From RPQJ01 sp963698735 (GTDB lineage Bacteria; Pseudomonadota; Gammaproteobacteria; Steroidobacterales; Steroidobacteraceae): a stretch of DNA of 64,000 bases. Location: assembly GCA_963698735.1 (NCBI GenBank), contig CAVOSA010000006.1:24755-88754 (forward strand), given 5' to 3'. Position 1 is the stretch's first letter; the number at the start of each line of letters is the position of its first letter. The position numbers and the translations under genes were made by a program. Of the stretch, positions 53,073 to 61,942 are shown piece after piece. Under the pieces are notes generated by a model, which saw only the letters and a program-made list of their open reading frames with translations, was not told the DNA's origin and did not search any database.

Positions 53073-53762
53073 TTACTTGGACGGCTTACCCTTGATCTCG
53101 TCCAGGCGTACGCGCAGCTCGTGCGCCCAGTCGCGCAGGATGCGGTCGGCGGCCTGGGTATTGGTCACGCGATTCGCCTGCTTCGCGAATGCGTCGTTGT
53201 CGGCCTCGGCGTCCATGATCCGTGCGAGGAGCGTGTTCGTCGCCGAGTCCCAGAGTTCGAGGTACAGCGTCATCTGTCCTGCCGAGCGCACGACGGAGGC
53301 GTTGATACCCGCCGTCATGAGGTCCGGTGCGTTCACCTCGACGTTGATCAGCGCCGGTCGCAGCACCAGGACATCCGGCGCAGCCGTATTGACTACCTGG
53401 TAGCCGCCCTTGTTCTGCAGTTCATCGGTGAATACTTTCTTGAATTCGGCGGCGAGACCGGTCTTCATCCGCTCGACGTCCTTGTCCGACACCCGCCCCT
53501 CGAGACCGGCGCGGCTCGAGTTGTAATCTTTCTGCCAGTTCTTTTCGAACTCGACGAGAGGGTCGAGGATCGCGACGCGCTCGTACTGCGTGAAGGTCGC
53601 GCCGGGCTTCAGGTAGACGACCCGGTTCTTGGTGCTCTTCTGCAGTTGCAGTCCTTCCGGGCTGACTTGCGGAGGTGCATCCTTGGCGTGCACGCTGGAG
53701 ATCGACATCGAGGCGAGTCCCATGCACACGCCTGCCACCAGTCCGAACTTAGTGATTCTCAT
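53073..53762 (-). CDS. DUF3313-family exported protein
   Basis: A 229-residue protein with a signal peptide ending SISSVHAKD. The DUF3313 hallmark AILDPLVEFEKNWQKDYN follows, with VFTDELQNKGGYQVVNTAAP, then VLVLRPALINVEVNAPDLM. The family is unknown in function, usually envelope-associated and often a lipoprotein, although no lipobox is seen here. It is upstream of the sulfatase by about 110 bp on the same strand. That gap could hold a separate promoter. Confidence 0.82.
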   Translation of the reverse strand: MRITKFGLVAGVCMGLASMSISSVHAKDAPPQVSPEGLQLQKSTKNRVVYLKPGATFTQYERVAILDPLVEFEKNWQKDYNSSRAGLEGRVSDKDVERMKTGLAAEFKKVFTDELQNKGGYQVVNTAAPDVLVLRPALINVEVNAPDLMTAGINASVVRSAGQMTLYLELWDSATNTLLARIMDAEADNDAFAKQANRVTNTQAADRILRDWAHELRVRLDEIKGKPSK

Positions 53763-53846
53763 GCTTGTCCCTCCCTATCTGCGTGAATCTAGCGTATCCG
53801 TGCCAAGGCGGCAAAGCCGAGGACTACGGCCCCACATGAATAGCGC

Positions 53847-54758
53847 TCAATTGAACCACAGGTACTGCCAGCTCAGGGAGTAGGTCTCGAAGTCGCCGCC
53901 GAATCGGGCTGTCACCCCTGTGCTCCACGCGAGCTTGATCGAGTTCTGTTTGCCGACTGGAATTGCCAGCGTCAGGCCTGCCCGGCTGTTGTCCTGCCGG
54001 TTCTGCTCGGACACGCCATCGAGCGAGGTGGAGCCGCCCGTGTACCAGGTGCCGCTCGCTGCAAGCCACAGGCGTGGTGCGAAGGTGTAACTCAGGGTCC
54101 CCTGCAGCGTGGGAAGCGGGTCCTGCGAGCGTTCCTGGCCGCCGAAGTAGTCTTCGTTGTCGCCGTAGAGCCAGACGCCGAGCGAGCCGTCGAGGGTCCA
54201 GCGGCCGAACCGGCGCGAGCCGCCGACCTCGGGCCGGAAAGCCCAGCGGTTGGTGCCGATGTTGATCAGCTTGTCTTCGAAGTACTCGCCCGTAGGCGCC
54301 GAGACCACGAGACTCACGCCTAACGTACGGTCCGGTGGGCTGCGCATGAAGTCGGCGGGGGCCTGGGCGGAATTGGGCAGCAGGCTGAGCGTAAGGCGCA
54401 GCCTCAGGTCGCCGAATCCCTCGCGATCCCGGCGCTCGGGCACCCCGTTCAACAGGCCCGTGGCCGTGGCGTCGACGTAGGGCGCCGCGATGGCGACGCT
54501 CGCCAGCCGGTCGGCAATCGCAAACGTCCCGCCGAAACCGGCTGCCAGGTTGTCCGCACGGATCTCAAAGTCCTGGATGGGCGACGACGAATCGAGCAGC
54601 ACGTCGCCGTCCGAATGCGAATACGACATCACCAGAAAACGCGCGCCGACGGGATTCGGCGCATAAGCGCGTGCTTCTAGTTCCTGGGCCAGGGCGGCGC
54701 GGGAACAGAGTCCTAGCGCCAGCAGGGCGAGCAGTCTCAGTGACGTGGTCGAACCCAT
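53847..54758 (-). CDS. MetA/phenol-degradation-type outer-membrane protein
   Basis: A 303-residue outer-membrane barrel protein of the 'meta-pathway of phenol degradation' transporter-like family. The signal peptide ends RAALAQE. Alternating strands run to the end LSWQYLWFN, an aromatic C-terminal strand. FLVMSYSHSDGDVLLDSSSP, VSAPTGEYFEDKLINIGTNR and FRPEVGGSRRFGRW are family-like blocks. These proteins are often co-located with degradative genes and thought to admit hydrophobic compounds. It lies 84 bp upstream of the DUF3313 gene and could feed the sulfatase pathway. Confidence 0.8.
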   Translation of the reverse strand: MGSTTSLRLLALLALGLCSRAALAQELEARAYAPNPVGARFLVMSYSHSDGDVLLDSSSPIQDFEIRADNLAAGFGGTFAIADRLASVAIAAPYVDATATGLLNGVPERRDREGFGDLRLRLTLSLLPNSAQAPADFMRSPPDRTLGVSLVVSAPTGEYFEDKLINIGTNRWAFRPEVGGSRRFGRWTLDGSLGVWLYGDNEDYFGGQERSQDPLPTLQGTLSYTFAPRLWLAASGTWYTGGSTSLDGVSEQNRQDNSRAGLTLAIPVGKQNSIKLAWSTGVTARFGGDFETYSLSWQYLWFN

Positions 54759-54873
54759 GCGTCAAAAGCGTCCAAGGTCACAGTCGAGGCCGGCGATCGT
54801 ACCGAAGGCAGGTCAAATTGTCCCCGTTACGGTCGCCGGCGCCACGCTCGCCACAGCAGGGAACTGTTATCGG

Positions 54874-57162
54874 TCAACGGAAAATGCCGCGCTCGAGGAT
54901 GGTCCCGTTGCCGATTGGCCGGCCGACCGCGATCCACAGGCTCCATGAGTCAGTGCTGGTCGCGCCGACACCCACGGTCAGCGGGCCGGCTTGCGTGCGT
55001 CCCGTGAGGAACAGCGATCCGCCGTAGATCATTTCGTCGTCGTCGAAGCCGGGCAGGGCCAGGCTCTCCAGGCGTCCGAATATCTGGCCGGCTTCCAGCC
55101 GCACGCCGGCATACAGGGCCTGCCCGCGGATCGACATGATGTCCATGAACTTCCAGAGGTAGCTGCCGCTCGCCGTCCAGTAATCGGTGAGTCGCAGTTC
55201 GCCGAGTTCAAATCCGGGGAAGCTGCCAGGGCCACCGAGCATGAAATAGCGATCGGGGGGTATCGAGCTGTTCAGGTCGGTGCCGCCGGCCAGCGTCATC
55301 CAGACGACGTCGCTGCGGACCGGGACGGCCAGGCCGACGCCGAGTTCGAGGCGCTCCCAATCGACGTCTGCGCCCAGCGCATCGTCGACGTATGCATACT
55401 CCAACGCGGCCGCGATGCCACGGGTCGGATTGAACGGCGTGTCGCGGCTGTCGTAGGTGGCGGTCAACGTCAGTCCGGCATCGTTGCGCTCGTCCTCGGG
55501 CAGGATCGGAGAACCGGTTTCGACGCTCGCCTTACGGCGCGTGTACAGGTAGCCGGCGCGAATCTGCGCGTCGTCGTTCAAATTGACTCCGACTTCGAAT
55601 CCGCCGCCCAAGTCGCCGAACTTGTAGCGGGCCAGGCGTTCGTTGTCGTAGAAAACGTCTTCCCACGAGCGAGTCCAGAACAACTTGGGTTCGACGAAGA
55701 ACCGTTGGGCAATGTCGAGCGGCTGGTAGAGGCTGGTCGAGAGGTTGTTGAAATAGCCGAGCTGCACTTCGTTACGCCATTCCGCGCCGAGCGAGTTCAG
55801 CCAGGTGCGTGTGTGCTTGGCATAGACGACGAAGCCGAGGTCGCCGTCTTCCGAACCGTAGAGCCCCAGGTCGAACTTCAGGTAGTTCGGCCCGTAAGCC
55901 TTCTCCTTCGGCCACCATTCGAGCGTCGGGTTGACCGGGTCGCCCGTCAGCCGGTACTCGACCGACTCGAATTCCTGCAGGGCCGACATGCGCTTCGCCT
56001 CGGCGCTGATGGTGGCCGTGTCGACGTTGTCGCCGGGTTTGACCTCCGCACGCTGTTTCAGGTACTCCGGGTTGACTCGCTGCAGCCCCTCGTATTTGAC
56101 GTCGGCAAGGCGCACCTCGAAGTTCTGGCCCTCGGTTACCGCAGTGCGCCAGGCGCGGTACTCGGCCGCCGGCACCGCCAGCCGGGCCAGTTTGTCAGCC
56201 ATCCCGCGGGCAGCCTTCTCACCGAGAGGAATCGTCTCGGGCACTCGCTCGAAGTCCGCGGTCGTGATGTCGCCCATGATCACGTCGATACGGATGTCCT
56301 GGTCCGTCAGGCTTTCCAGCTGCAGGTTCTCGTTGGCCATGATCCCAACGTCCGAGCTGCGCAGCACCAGTTGGGTGGCGGTCTGCAGCTGCTCGGGCTT
56401 CAGTTCCTCCTCGACCAGGTTGACGACGATGACCACGTCGGCACACAAGTCGCGCGCCACGTCCACCGGGATGTTGCGGACCATGCCACCGTCGGACAGG
56501 ATGTATTTGTCCATCACCACGGGCGCGAAAGCACCAGGGATGGCCATGCTGGCGCGCATGGCGGTCGCCAGGTCGCCACTGTCGAGCACCACCATCTTGC
56601 CGGTGACCATGTCGGTGGCGACGGCGCGGAAGGGGATGGGCAGCTTGTCGAAATCCGTCTGGGCGCGCGAGCGAGCGACGTAGGTTCGCAGCAGGTCCTC
56701 GATGCTGCTCGTGTTGACGATGCCGGCCGGCAACAAGACCCGCTTGTCCCTCAGGCCCATTTCAATGTCGTTGCTGTACGTGACTCCGGCGCGCTTCTGC
56801 TCGATGGTCTGCAGGTCGCGCCGGCCAGCCCCGCCAACCACCGTCTTCCAGTCTATGCCGGTCACGAATTTCTCGAGGCCCGCGGCCGGGATGCCCGACG
56901 CGTAGCCGCCGCCCACCAGCGCACCCATGCTGGTGCCGGCGATGCAGTCGATGGGGACGTTCATCTCCTCGAGCGCTTTCAATACGCCGACGTGCGCGCC
57001 GCCCTTGGCGCCGCCGCCAGCGAGGACCAGGCCGACGCGCGGGCGCGATGATGTCGTTGCCGAAGACTGGGCGCCGTCGTCCGCCGAGAATGAGCACAGG
57101 ACAGAGAGCACGCATCCAGCGAGCGCCATGGCGACCCGAGGAAAGAAGGCTGAACGCGTCAT
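54874..57162 (-). CDS. Patatin-like phospholipase fused to Omp85-type barrel (PlpD-like)
   Basis: A 762-residue protein with three parts. A signal peptide is followed by a patatin domain: oxyanion loop LVLAGGGAKGGAHVG, nucleophile elbow IAGTSMGALVGGG and catalytic Asp in LSDGGMVRNIP. A POTRA-like segment follows (VRLADVKYEGLQRVNPEYLK, about residues 350-410). A C-terminal 16-strand BamA/TamA-like barrel (about 440-762) includes MLGGPGSFPGFELGELR. This matches type Vd autotransporters such as PlpD, which secrete a phospholipase A1. ATG 57162 follows GGGAG; the upstream ATG at 57252 has no conserved sequence after it. It may be released to the surface to act on lipids. Confidence 0.92.
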   Translation of the reverse strand: MTRSAFFPRVAMALAGCVLSVLCSFSADDGAQSSATTSSRPRVGLVLAGGGAKGGAHVGVLKALEEMNVPIDCIAGTSMGALVGGGYASGIPAAGLEKFVTGIDWKTVVGGAGRRDLQTIEQKRAGVTYSNDIEMGLRDKRVLLPAGIVNTSSIEDLLRTYVARSRAQTDFDKLPIPFRAVATDMVTGKMVVLDSGDLATAMRASMAIPGAFAPVVMDKYILSDGGMVRNIPVDVARDLCADVVIVVNLVEEELKPEQLQTATQLVLRSSDVGIMANENLQLESLTDQDIRIDVIMGDITTADFERVPETIPLGEKAARGMADKLARLAVPAAEYRAWRTAVTEGQNFEVRLADVKYEGLQRVNPEYLKQRAEVKPGDNVDTATISAEAKRMSALQEFESVEYRLTGDPVNPTLEWWPKEKAYGPNYLKFDLGLYGSEDGDLGFVVYAKHTRTWLNSLGAEWRNEVQLGYFNNLSTSLYQPLDIAQRFFVEPKLFWTRSWEDVFYDNERLARYKFGDLGGGFEVGVNLNDDAQIRAGYLYTRRKASVETGSPILPEDERNDAGLTLTATYDSRDTPFNPTRGIAAALEYAYVDDALGADVDWERLELGVGLAVPVRSDVVWMTLAGGTDLNSSIPPDRYFMLGGPGSFPGFELGELRLTDYWTASGSYLWKFMDIMSIRGQALYAGVRLEAGQIFGRLESLALPGFDDDEMIYGGSLFLTGRTQAGPLTVGVGATSTDSWSLWIAVGRPIGNGTILERGIFR

Positions 57163-57427
57163 GGAGATCTCCCTCGAAGCACAGGATCGGGCCGGTGACC
57201 AGCCCTCGCCGATCGACTGGCGTCGGACGAACATGGTGTAGGCGAAAACCACTATCCACCCGCCCCCATTTAAGAGCAGCAGCAGCGCAAAGGCACGACG
57301 CGGGCCGCCAAACGCCAGCCGATTCTATCTTCAAAGCGGATTGCTAGGCGACGATGGCAGGCATAGGATGGGGCCAGTCATGGGCTTGGAGGCCTGAACA
57401 TGTGCCGATCTTGCATCAAGGTCCAGT

Positions 57428-58267
57428 GTGCACAGGCTGCGCAACCGGACGAATTGGGCGTGCGCGGCCGCGCTGCTGCTCGGATCGCCCGCCGTGCTGG
57501 CCGACGACGCGCCGAATCTGTTGACAGATTCGTTCCAGGTGGCGCTCGGAACATTCATCATCACCAGCGAGCCGACTGTCCAGCTCAAGGGTGATACCGG
57601 TAGCGGCGACAAGGTGGATTTCGACGAAGCGCTGGGTGGCGGCGATTCGACACGCATCCGCTTCGACAGCTTCTGGCGCTTCGGCGACAGCGGGCGGCAC
57701 AAGGTCAAGGCAATCGCGTTCGACATGAGTCGAGACAACAGTCGGACCTTTGACAGGGACATCGAGTGGGGAGGCGATGTCTACCCCGTCGAGGCGAAGG
57801 TAGATGCCGAGTTCAGCTTCACGGTAATTGAAGTCGCGTATGAGTACGCTTTCCTGAAGCGTGACAGCTGGGAACTGGACGGCTCCATTGGCTTGCACTA
57901 CACGGACATGAGCGCATCCCTGAAAGCCAAGGCCGAGAGCTCGGGCGGAACGCTTGATGAAGACATTAGCAATTCCGCCAGCGTGGCGGCGCCTCTGCCT
58001 GTCATCGGCCTGCGCGGCATATGGGATCTCTCGCACAACTTCTGGCTGGATGCGACGGCGCAGTATTTCGCACTCTCCTTCGACGACTTCGACGGGAGCC
58101 TGCAGGACTACCGGGTACTGGTCACGTGGCAGCCGAAGAAGTGGCTGGGTATCGGGCTCGGGTACAACCGGTTTGAGATAGACGTGGACGTCGAAAAGAA
58201 CAGGTTCGATGGTTCGCTCGACTGGACCTACAGCGGCCCGATGATCTTCTACAGCGCCTCGTTCTGA
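57428..58267 (+). CDS. Predicted outer-membrane beta-barrel protein
   Basis: A 279-residue exported protein starting at GTG 57428, with a signal peptide (ending LGSPAVLADDAP). The rest is amphipathic strands with many aromatic girdle residues. FWRFGDSGRHKVKAIAFDMS, EVAYEYAFLKRDSWELDGSI and the C-terminal YSGPMIFYSASF are visible; the terminal Phe suggests BAM insertion. It resembles small unspecialised barrels of unknown function. It is divergent from the PlpD-like gene across about 265 bp of low-information sequence. Confidence 0.72.
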   Translation: MHRLRNRTNWACAAALLLGSPAVLADDAPNLLTDSFQVALGTFIITSEPTVQLKGDTGSGDKVDFDEALGGGDSTRIRFDSFWRFGDSGRHKVKAIAFDMSRDNSRTFDRDIEWGGDVYPVEAKVDAEFSFTVIEVAYEYAFLKRDSWELDGSIGLHYTDMSASLKAKAESSGGTLDEDISNSASVAAPLPVIGLRGIWDLSHNFWLDATAQYFALSFDDFDGSLQDYRVLVTWQPKKWLGIGLGYNRFEIDVDVEKNRFDGSLDWTYSGPMIFYSASF

Positions 58268-58297
58268 TGCTCGTCGCGGTAGCGTCCCGCTCGACAG

Positions 58298-59290
58298 CTA
58301 GCCAGCCTGTCGGTCCGCACTGCGCCGGTATCTGGTCGGCGTGACTCCGGTCCAGCGCCGGAAGGCGGTGGCGAAATTCGCTGCGCTGGAGAATTGCAGC
58401 GACTCAGCGATCTGCTGCACGGGCATTTCTGTATCACGCAGCAACTGGCAAGCGAAATCGCTCTGCACCGACTCGAGTATCTCGCTGTAGAGCGTTCCGT
58501 GCCGCTTTAGTCGCCGGTCGAGCGTCCGGCGGTGCACGCCGAAAATGGCTGCGACGGAGTCCATCGAGCACTCCCCGAGGACCAGTTGCTTGCGCACGAG
58601 GCCGCGTACCGTTGCCGGAAAGTCGGCGAAGAGCGCGGCCTGCCGCTCCCGCACCTGGGCCTCGGTCCGCTCCCGCACGAGCGGGTCAACCGGTTGCAAG
58701 GGCCGGTCGAGCCAGTGACTCTCGAAAGCGATCGCCGACTCGTCGCTGTCGAAACGCAGTGGCGCGCGAAAGTACTTCTGGCACGGCCGCAGGTTGGTGG
58801 GGGCGCGACTGGCGAACGTCACCACTGTGGGCAGCCATCCGTGGCCGCAAAGGTCCTGCAGGATATTGAATGCAATGGTCATCGCGCCCAGCTGAAAGTG
58901 CCCGGTGTCGGTCATGCCGGGCGCGGCTATTGCGTACGTGAATCGCGTGTAGCCGCCGGACGTGGCCAGGCTGACGCTCGCTGCCGTGTTCTGCAGGGTG
59001 AAGTAACTGACGAATCTCTGCAGCCCATCGCCGACATTCTCGCCACAAAGCGCTGCCTCGCCGGCGAGACCCATGTCCGCCAGTCGAACACGCTGGGCCA
59101 TCAGCAGGGCGATGTAATCACAGTTCGACAGCCGCGCGCTCACCACCAACAGGCGTCCCAGATCCGGGTAGGGCACGAGGTTTTCGCCGTTGTCGAAAAT
59201 GCTTGCGGGCAGCCCGGCTGCTTCGAGCACTTCGGCAAGATCAACGCCGAAACCGTTGAGCACTTCTGGCAAGGCCAGATACGCTGCCAT
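58298..59290 (-). CDS. AraC-family transcriptional regulator
   Basis: A 330-residue AraC regulator. The C-terminal DNA-binding domain has two helix-turn-helices, including CQLLRDTEMPVQQIAESLQF and FSSAANFATAFRRWTGVTPT, followed by RYRR. The N-terminal domain (about 1-200) is the arabinose-binding-like effector domain of the OruR/ArgR-type subgroup. It is transcribed away from the DcaP porin gene across 220 bp and is the best candidate regulator of the porin-glutaminase-porin-amidohydrolase block. Effector unknown; amino acids or related amides would fit. Confidence 0.88.
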   Translation of the reverse strand: MAAYLALPEVLNGFGVDLAEVLEAAGLPASIFDNGENLVPYPDLGRLLVVSARLSNCDYIALLMAQRVRLADMGLAGEAALCGENVGDGLQRFVSYFTLQNTAASVSLATSGGYTRFTYAIAAPGMTDTGHFQLGAMTIAFNILQDLCGHGWLPTVVTFASRAPTNLRPCQKYFRAPLRFDSDESAIAFESHWLDRPLQPVDPLVRERTEAQVRERQAALFADFPATVRGLVRKQLVLGECSMDSVAAIFGVHRRTLDRRLKRHGTLYSEILESVQSDFACQLLRDTEMPVQQIAESLQFSSAANFATAFRRWTGVTPTRYRRSADRQAG

Positions 59291-59510
59291 GCGCGCGGTT
59301 CCGATAGCCAGGAACGGCGAAAGCTGGCGATGAGAGGAAAATGCCTAGGTGCGTTGCCCAAGTTCCTGACCGGCTCCTGTCATAAAATCAAAAGTGCACC
59401 GGAAAGCCGAAGCATACATTGCATGACATGACCCAGAGCAACGCCAGACGCGGCCGTTGGATGAGCGGTCGACGCGTGTGCGTGCGGCGGTCGCCCTCAG
59501 GAGATTTCGC

Positions 59511-60753
59511 ATGGAAAACCGCAACGTTATGAATTCGAAGGGTCTGTTGGCCGCCGCCGTCTCGGCTGCACTGCTCGCTGGTGCACCGGCCATGGCCGAG
59601 GAAAGTGGGCGCTCGTTCGAGATCTACGGCTTTGCGCAGGCCGACTTCATCCAGGACTTCGACGGTCGCCTCGACCCGGACTGGGACGATGCCTTCCGGC
59701 CCTCGAAGATCGGCATCGACGAGACAGTTCGGCAGCGACGGGCAGTCGAGCATCAGCGTCAAGCAGAGTCGCTTCGGCGTGAAGGGCACGATGCCGACGG
59801 GCGCGGGCACCTCGCCGCTCACGTTCAAGTTCGAGTTCGACCTGTTCGGCACGGGCGTCGGATGCCGGCCAGACGACGTTCCGGCTGCGCCACGTCTACG
59901 GTGAGTGGGGCTCGATGCTCGCGGGCCAGACCAACAGCCTGTTCATGGACATCGACGTGTTCCCGAACACGATCGACTACTGGGGTCCGGCGGGCATGGT
60001 GTTCTATCGCAACGTGCAGATCCGCTGGACTCCGTACAAGACCGACAACAGCCACTTCGCAATCGCCATCGAGCGCCCGGGCAACAACATCGACTCCGGC
60101 AACTTGCGCCTGATCGACGGGCTTCGAGGACCTGCAGGTGCAGAACGACGAGACGCTGCCGGACCTTACCGCGCAGTACCGTTACGGCGGCGACTGGGGT
60201 CACTGCAGGTCGGCAGGCGTCCTGCGCAAGGTGGGCTTTGAGGTCCGTGCGAGCAGCGCGGCCGACGCTGGATCGAGCGGCAGCGAAACCGGCTGGGGTA
60301 TCAACGTCGGCTCGATGATCAACACGATCGGCAACGACAAGATCCTGCTGCAGGTCGTCTACGGCGAGGGCATCGCCAACTACATGAACGACGGTGGCAT
60401 GGACCTTGCGCCGACTGCGAGCTTCGACGAAGATGCCGTGACCGATGTCGAGGCGGAGGCCATTCCGCTCACCGGCATGCTCGCGTACTACGACCATTGG
60501 TGGGTCGCCCAAGTGGTCGAGCTCGATCGGCTACAGCTACACGGAAGTGGACAACACCAACTTCCAGTCGATCCGACACGTTCAACAGAAGATCGAATAC
60601 GCCTCGGTGCAACCTGCTGTACTATCCGGGCGAGAACCTGATGCTCGGCGGCGAGTTCCTCTACGGGCGGCGCACCAACAACGACGGTACGCGACGGCGA
60701 CGACATGCGCTTCCAATTCACCGTCGAAGTACAACTTCGGCACCAAGCTCTGA
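59511..60753 (+). pseudogene. DcaP-like trimeric porin, multiple single-base indels
   Basis: An outer-membrane porin of the DcaP type in about ten frame segments. It starts MENRNVMNSKGLLAAAVSAA (signal ends PAMAEES), then FEIYGFAQADFIQDFDGRLD. Segments in other frames continue: ISVKQSRFGVKGTMPTGAG, FKFEFDLFGTGV, RHVYGEWGSMLAGQTNSLFM, WTPYKTDNSHFAIAIERPGN, LTAQYRYGGDWG, NLLYYPGENLMLGGEFLYG and final YNFGTKL. Frame changes are near 59727, 59860, 60120, 60200, 60215, 60503, three at about 60570-60612, 60692 and 60726. Each is a one-base event, and the corrected chain is continuous and family-like. DcaP porins admit dicarboxylates and related anionic compounds. Either the gene is freshly broken or the sequence has local errors. 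Confidence 0.75.
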
Positions 60754-60780
60754 TGTCTGTTCGAAGCAAGGAACACGAAC

Positions 60781-61815
60781 ATGAAGACCATCAACAGGAA
60801 TTCACTGGCCGCCGGGCTGGTGGCCACGCTGTCTCTCGCTCTGGCGGCGCCGGTCTTTGCGAAAGGGCCGGTGCCGGACCCTGCCGTCAAGGAATTCCAG
60901 CGGCTGGTAGATGCTGCCTACGCCAAGTACAAGGGCCTGCAGGAAGGCAAGAACGCCGACTACATTCCTATCCTGACCGAGACGCCGAGCGACCTGTTCG
61001 GTGTGGTGATCGTCACCAAGGACGGCAAGGTCTACAGCGCGGGTGACGTCGACTACAAGTTCTCGATTCAGTCCGTGTCGAAGCCGTTCACGGCCGCGCT
61101 GGTGATGACGCAGCAGGGCCCGGCAGTGCTCAAGGAAAAGATCGGCGTCGAGCCCACCGGCATGGCGTTCAACTCGAAGCTGGCGCTGGCGGTCTACGAG
61201 AACTCGGTGAATCCGCTGGTCAACGCGGGTGCAATCGCAGCCGTTAGCCTGGTGAAGGCCAGCTCCGAGGCGGATCGCTGGAACCAGGTGTCGCAGAACC
61301 TCAGCGACTTCGCGGGACGCCCGCTGACTGTGCTCGAGAAAGTGTACGAGTCGGAGTACACGACGGCCTTCGGCAACCGCGGCATCGCGAACCTGCTCTA
61401 CAACTGGGGTCGCCTCTACAGCGAGCCCGAAGAAGCGCTGCGGGTCTACACGCGCGAGTGCTCGGTCGGCGTCAGCGCCAAGGACCTCGGCATGATGGGT
61501 GCGACGCTGGCCAACGGCGGCGTCAATCCGCTGACCAGGAAGCAGGTGATGCCGGCCAAGCACGTGCCGGAACTGCTGGCGATCATGGCGACGGCCGGGT
61601 TCTATGACGAATCGGGCGACTGGATGTTCACCGCGGGCTTGCCGGCCAAGACGGGTGTCGGTGGCGGCATCGTCGCGGTCGTGCCGGGCCGGTTCGCGAT
61701 CGCGGCGTTCTCGCCGCGGCTGAACGAAGCCGGCAACAGCGTCCGTTCGCTGAAAGCGATCCGCGACATCGCGGGTGAACTCGGTGTCGGCGTGTTCGGG
61801 CCGAATCCGGAGTGA
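60781..61815 (+). CDS. glsA: Exported glutaminase (GlsA-type)
   Basis: A 344-residue beta-lactamase-fold glutaminase that hydrolyses glutamine to glutamate and ammonia. The catalytic Ser98-x-x-Lys101 lies in FSIQSVSKPFTAAL. NPLVNAGAIAAVSL and FGNRGIANLLYNWGRL carry the conserved Asn/Tyr set, and TAGLPAKTGVGGGIVAVVPG the oxyanion loop. It has an N-terminal signal peptide (residues about 1-28, ending APVFAK), so it works in the periplasm, unlike the usual cytosolic enzyme. It is intact although the porin genes on both sides are disrupted. Together with them it forms an apparent uptake/use locus for glutamine-like compounds. Confidence 0.92.
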   Translation: MKTINRNSLAAGLVATLSLALAAPVFAKGPVPDPAVKEFQRLVDAAYAKYKGLQEGKNADYIPILTETPSDLFGVVIVTKDGKVYSAGDVDYKFSIQSVSKPFTAALVMTQQGPAVLKEKIGVEPTGMAFNSKLALAVYENSVNPLVNAGAIAAVSLVKASSEADRWNQVSQNLSDFAGRPLTVLEKVYESEYTTAFGNRGIANLLYNWGRLYSEPEEALRVYTRECSVGVSAKDLGMMGATLANGGVNPLTRKQVMPAKHVPELLAIMATAGFYDESGDWMFTAGLPAKTGVGGGIVAVVPGRFAIAAFSPRLNEAGNSVRSLKAIRDIAGELGVGVFGPNPE

Positions 61816-61861
61816 TCTGGAGCGCCGGCTTCGCAAGCCGTGTCGCACAGTTGGTGAAGAA

Positions 61862-61919
61862 GCAACGGCATAGCCCCCTGTGCCGTTGCGAGCCGGGGCA
61901 ACGGTGCCCCGGCCGTTTT
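61862..61919 (+). terminator. Two hairpins after glsA
   Basis: GCAACGGCA/TGCCGTTGC (61862-61889) and GCCGGGGCA/TGCCCCGGC (61892-61913) are adjacent stem-loops. The second is followed by CGTTTTC. They lie about 47 bp after the glsA stop and likely terminate or attenuate transcription before the second porin. Confidence 0.6.
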
Positions 61920-61942
61920 CCCTCCTCAGTCGAGGTCAGCCA

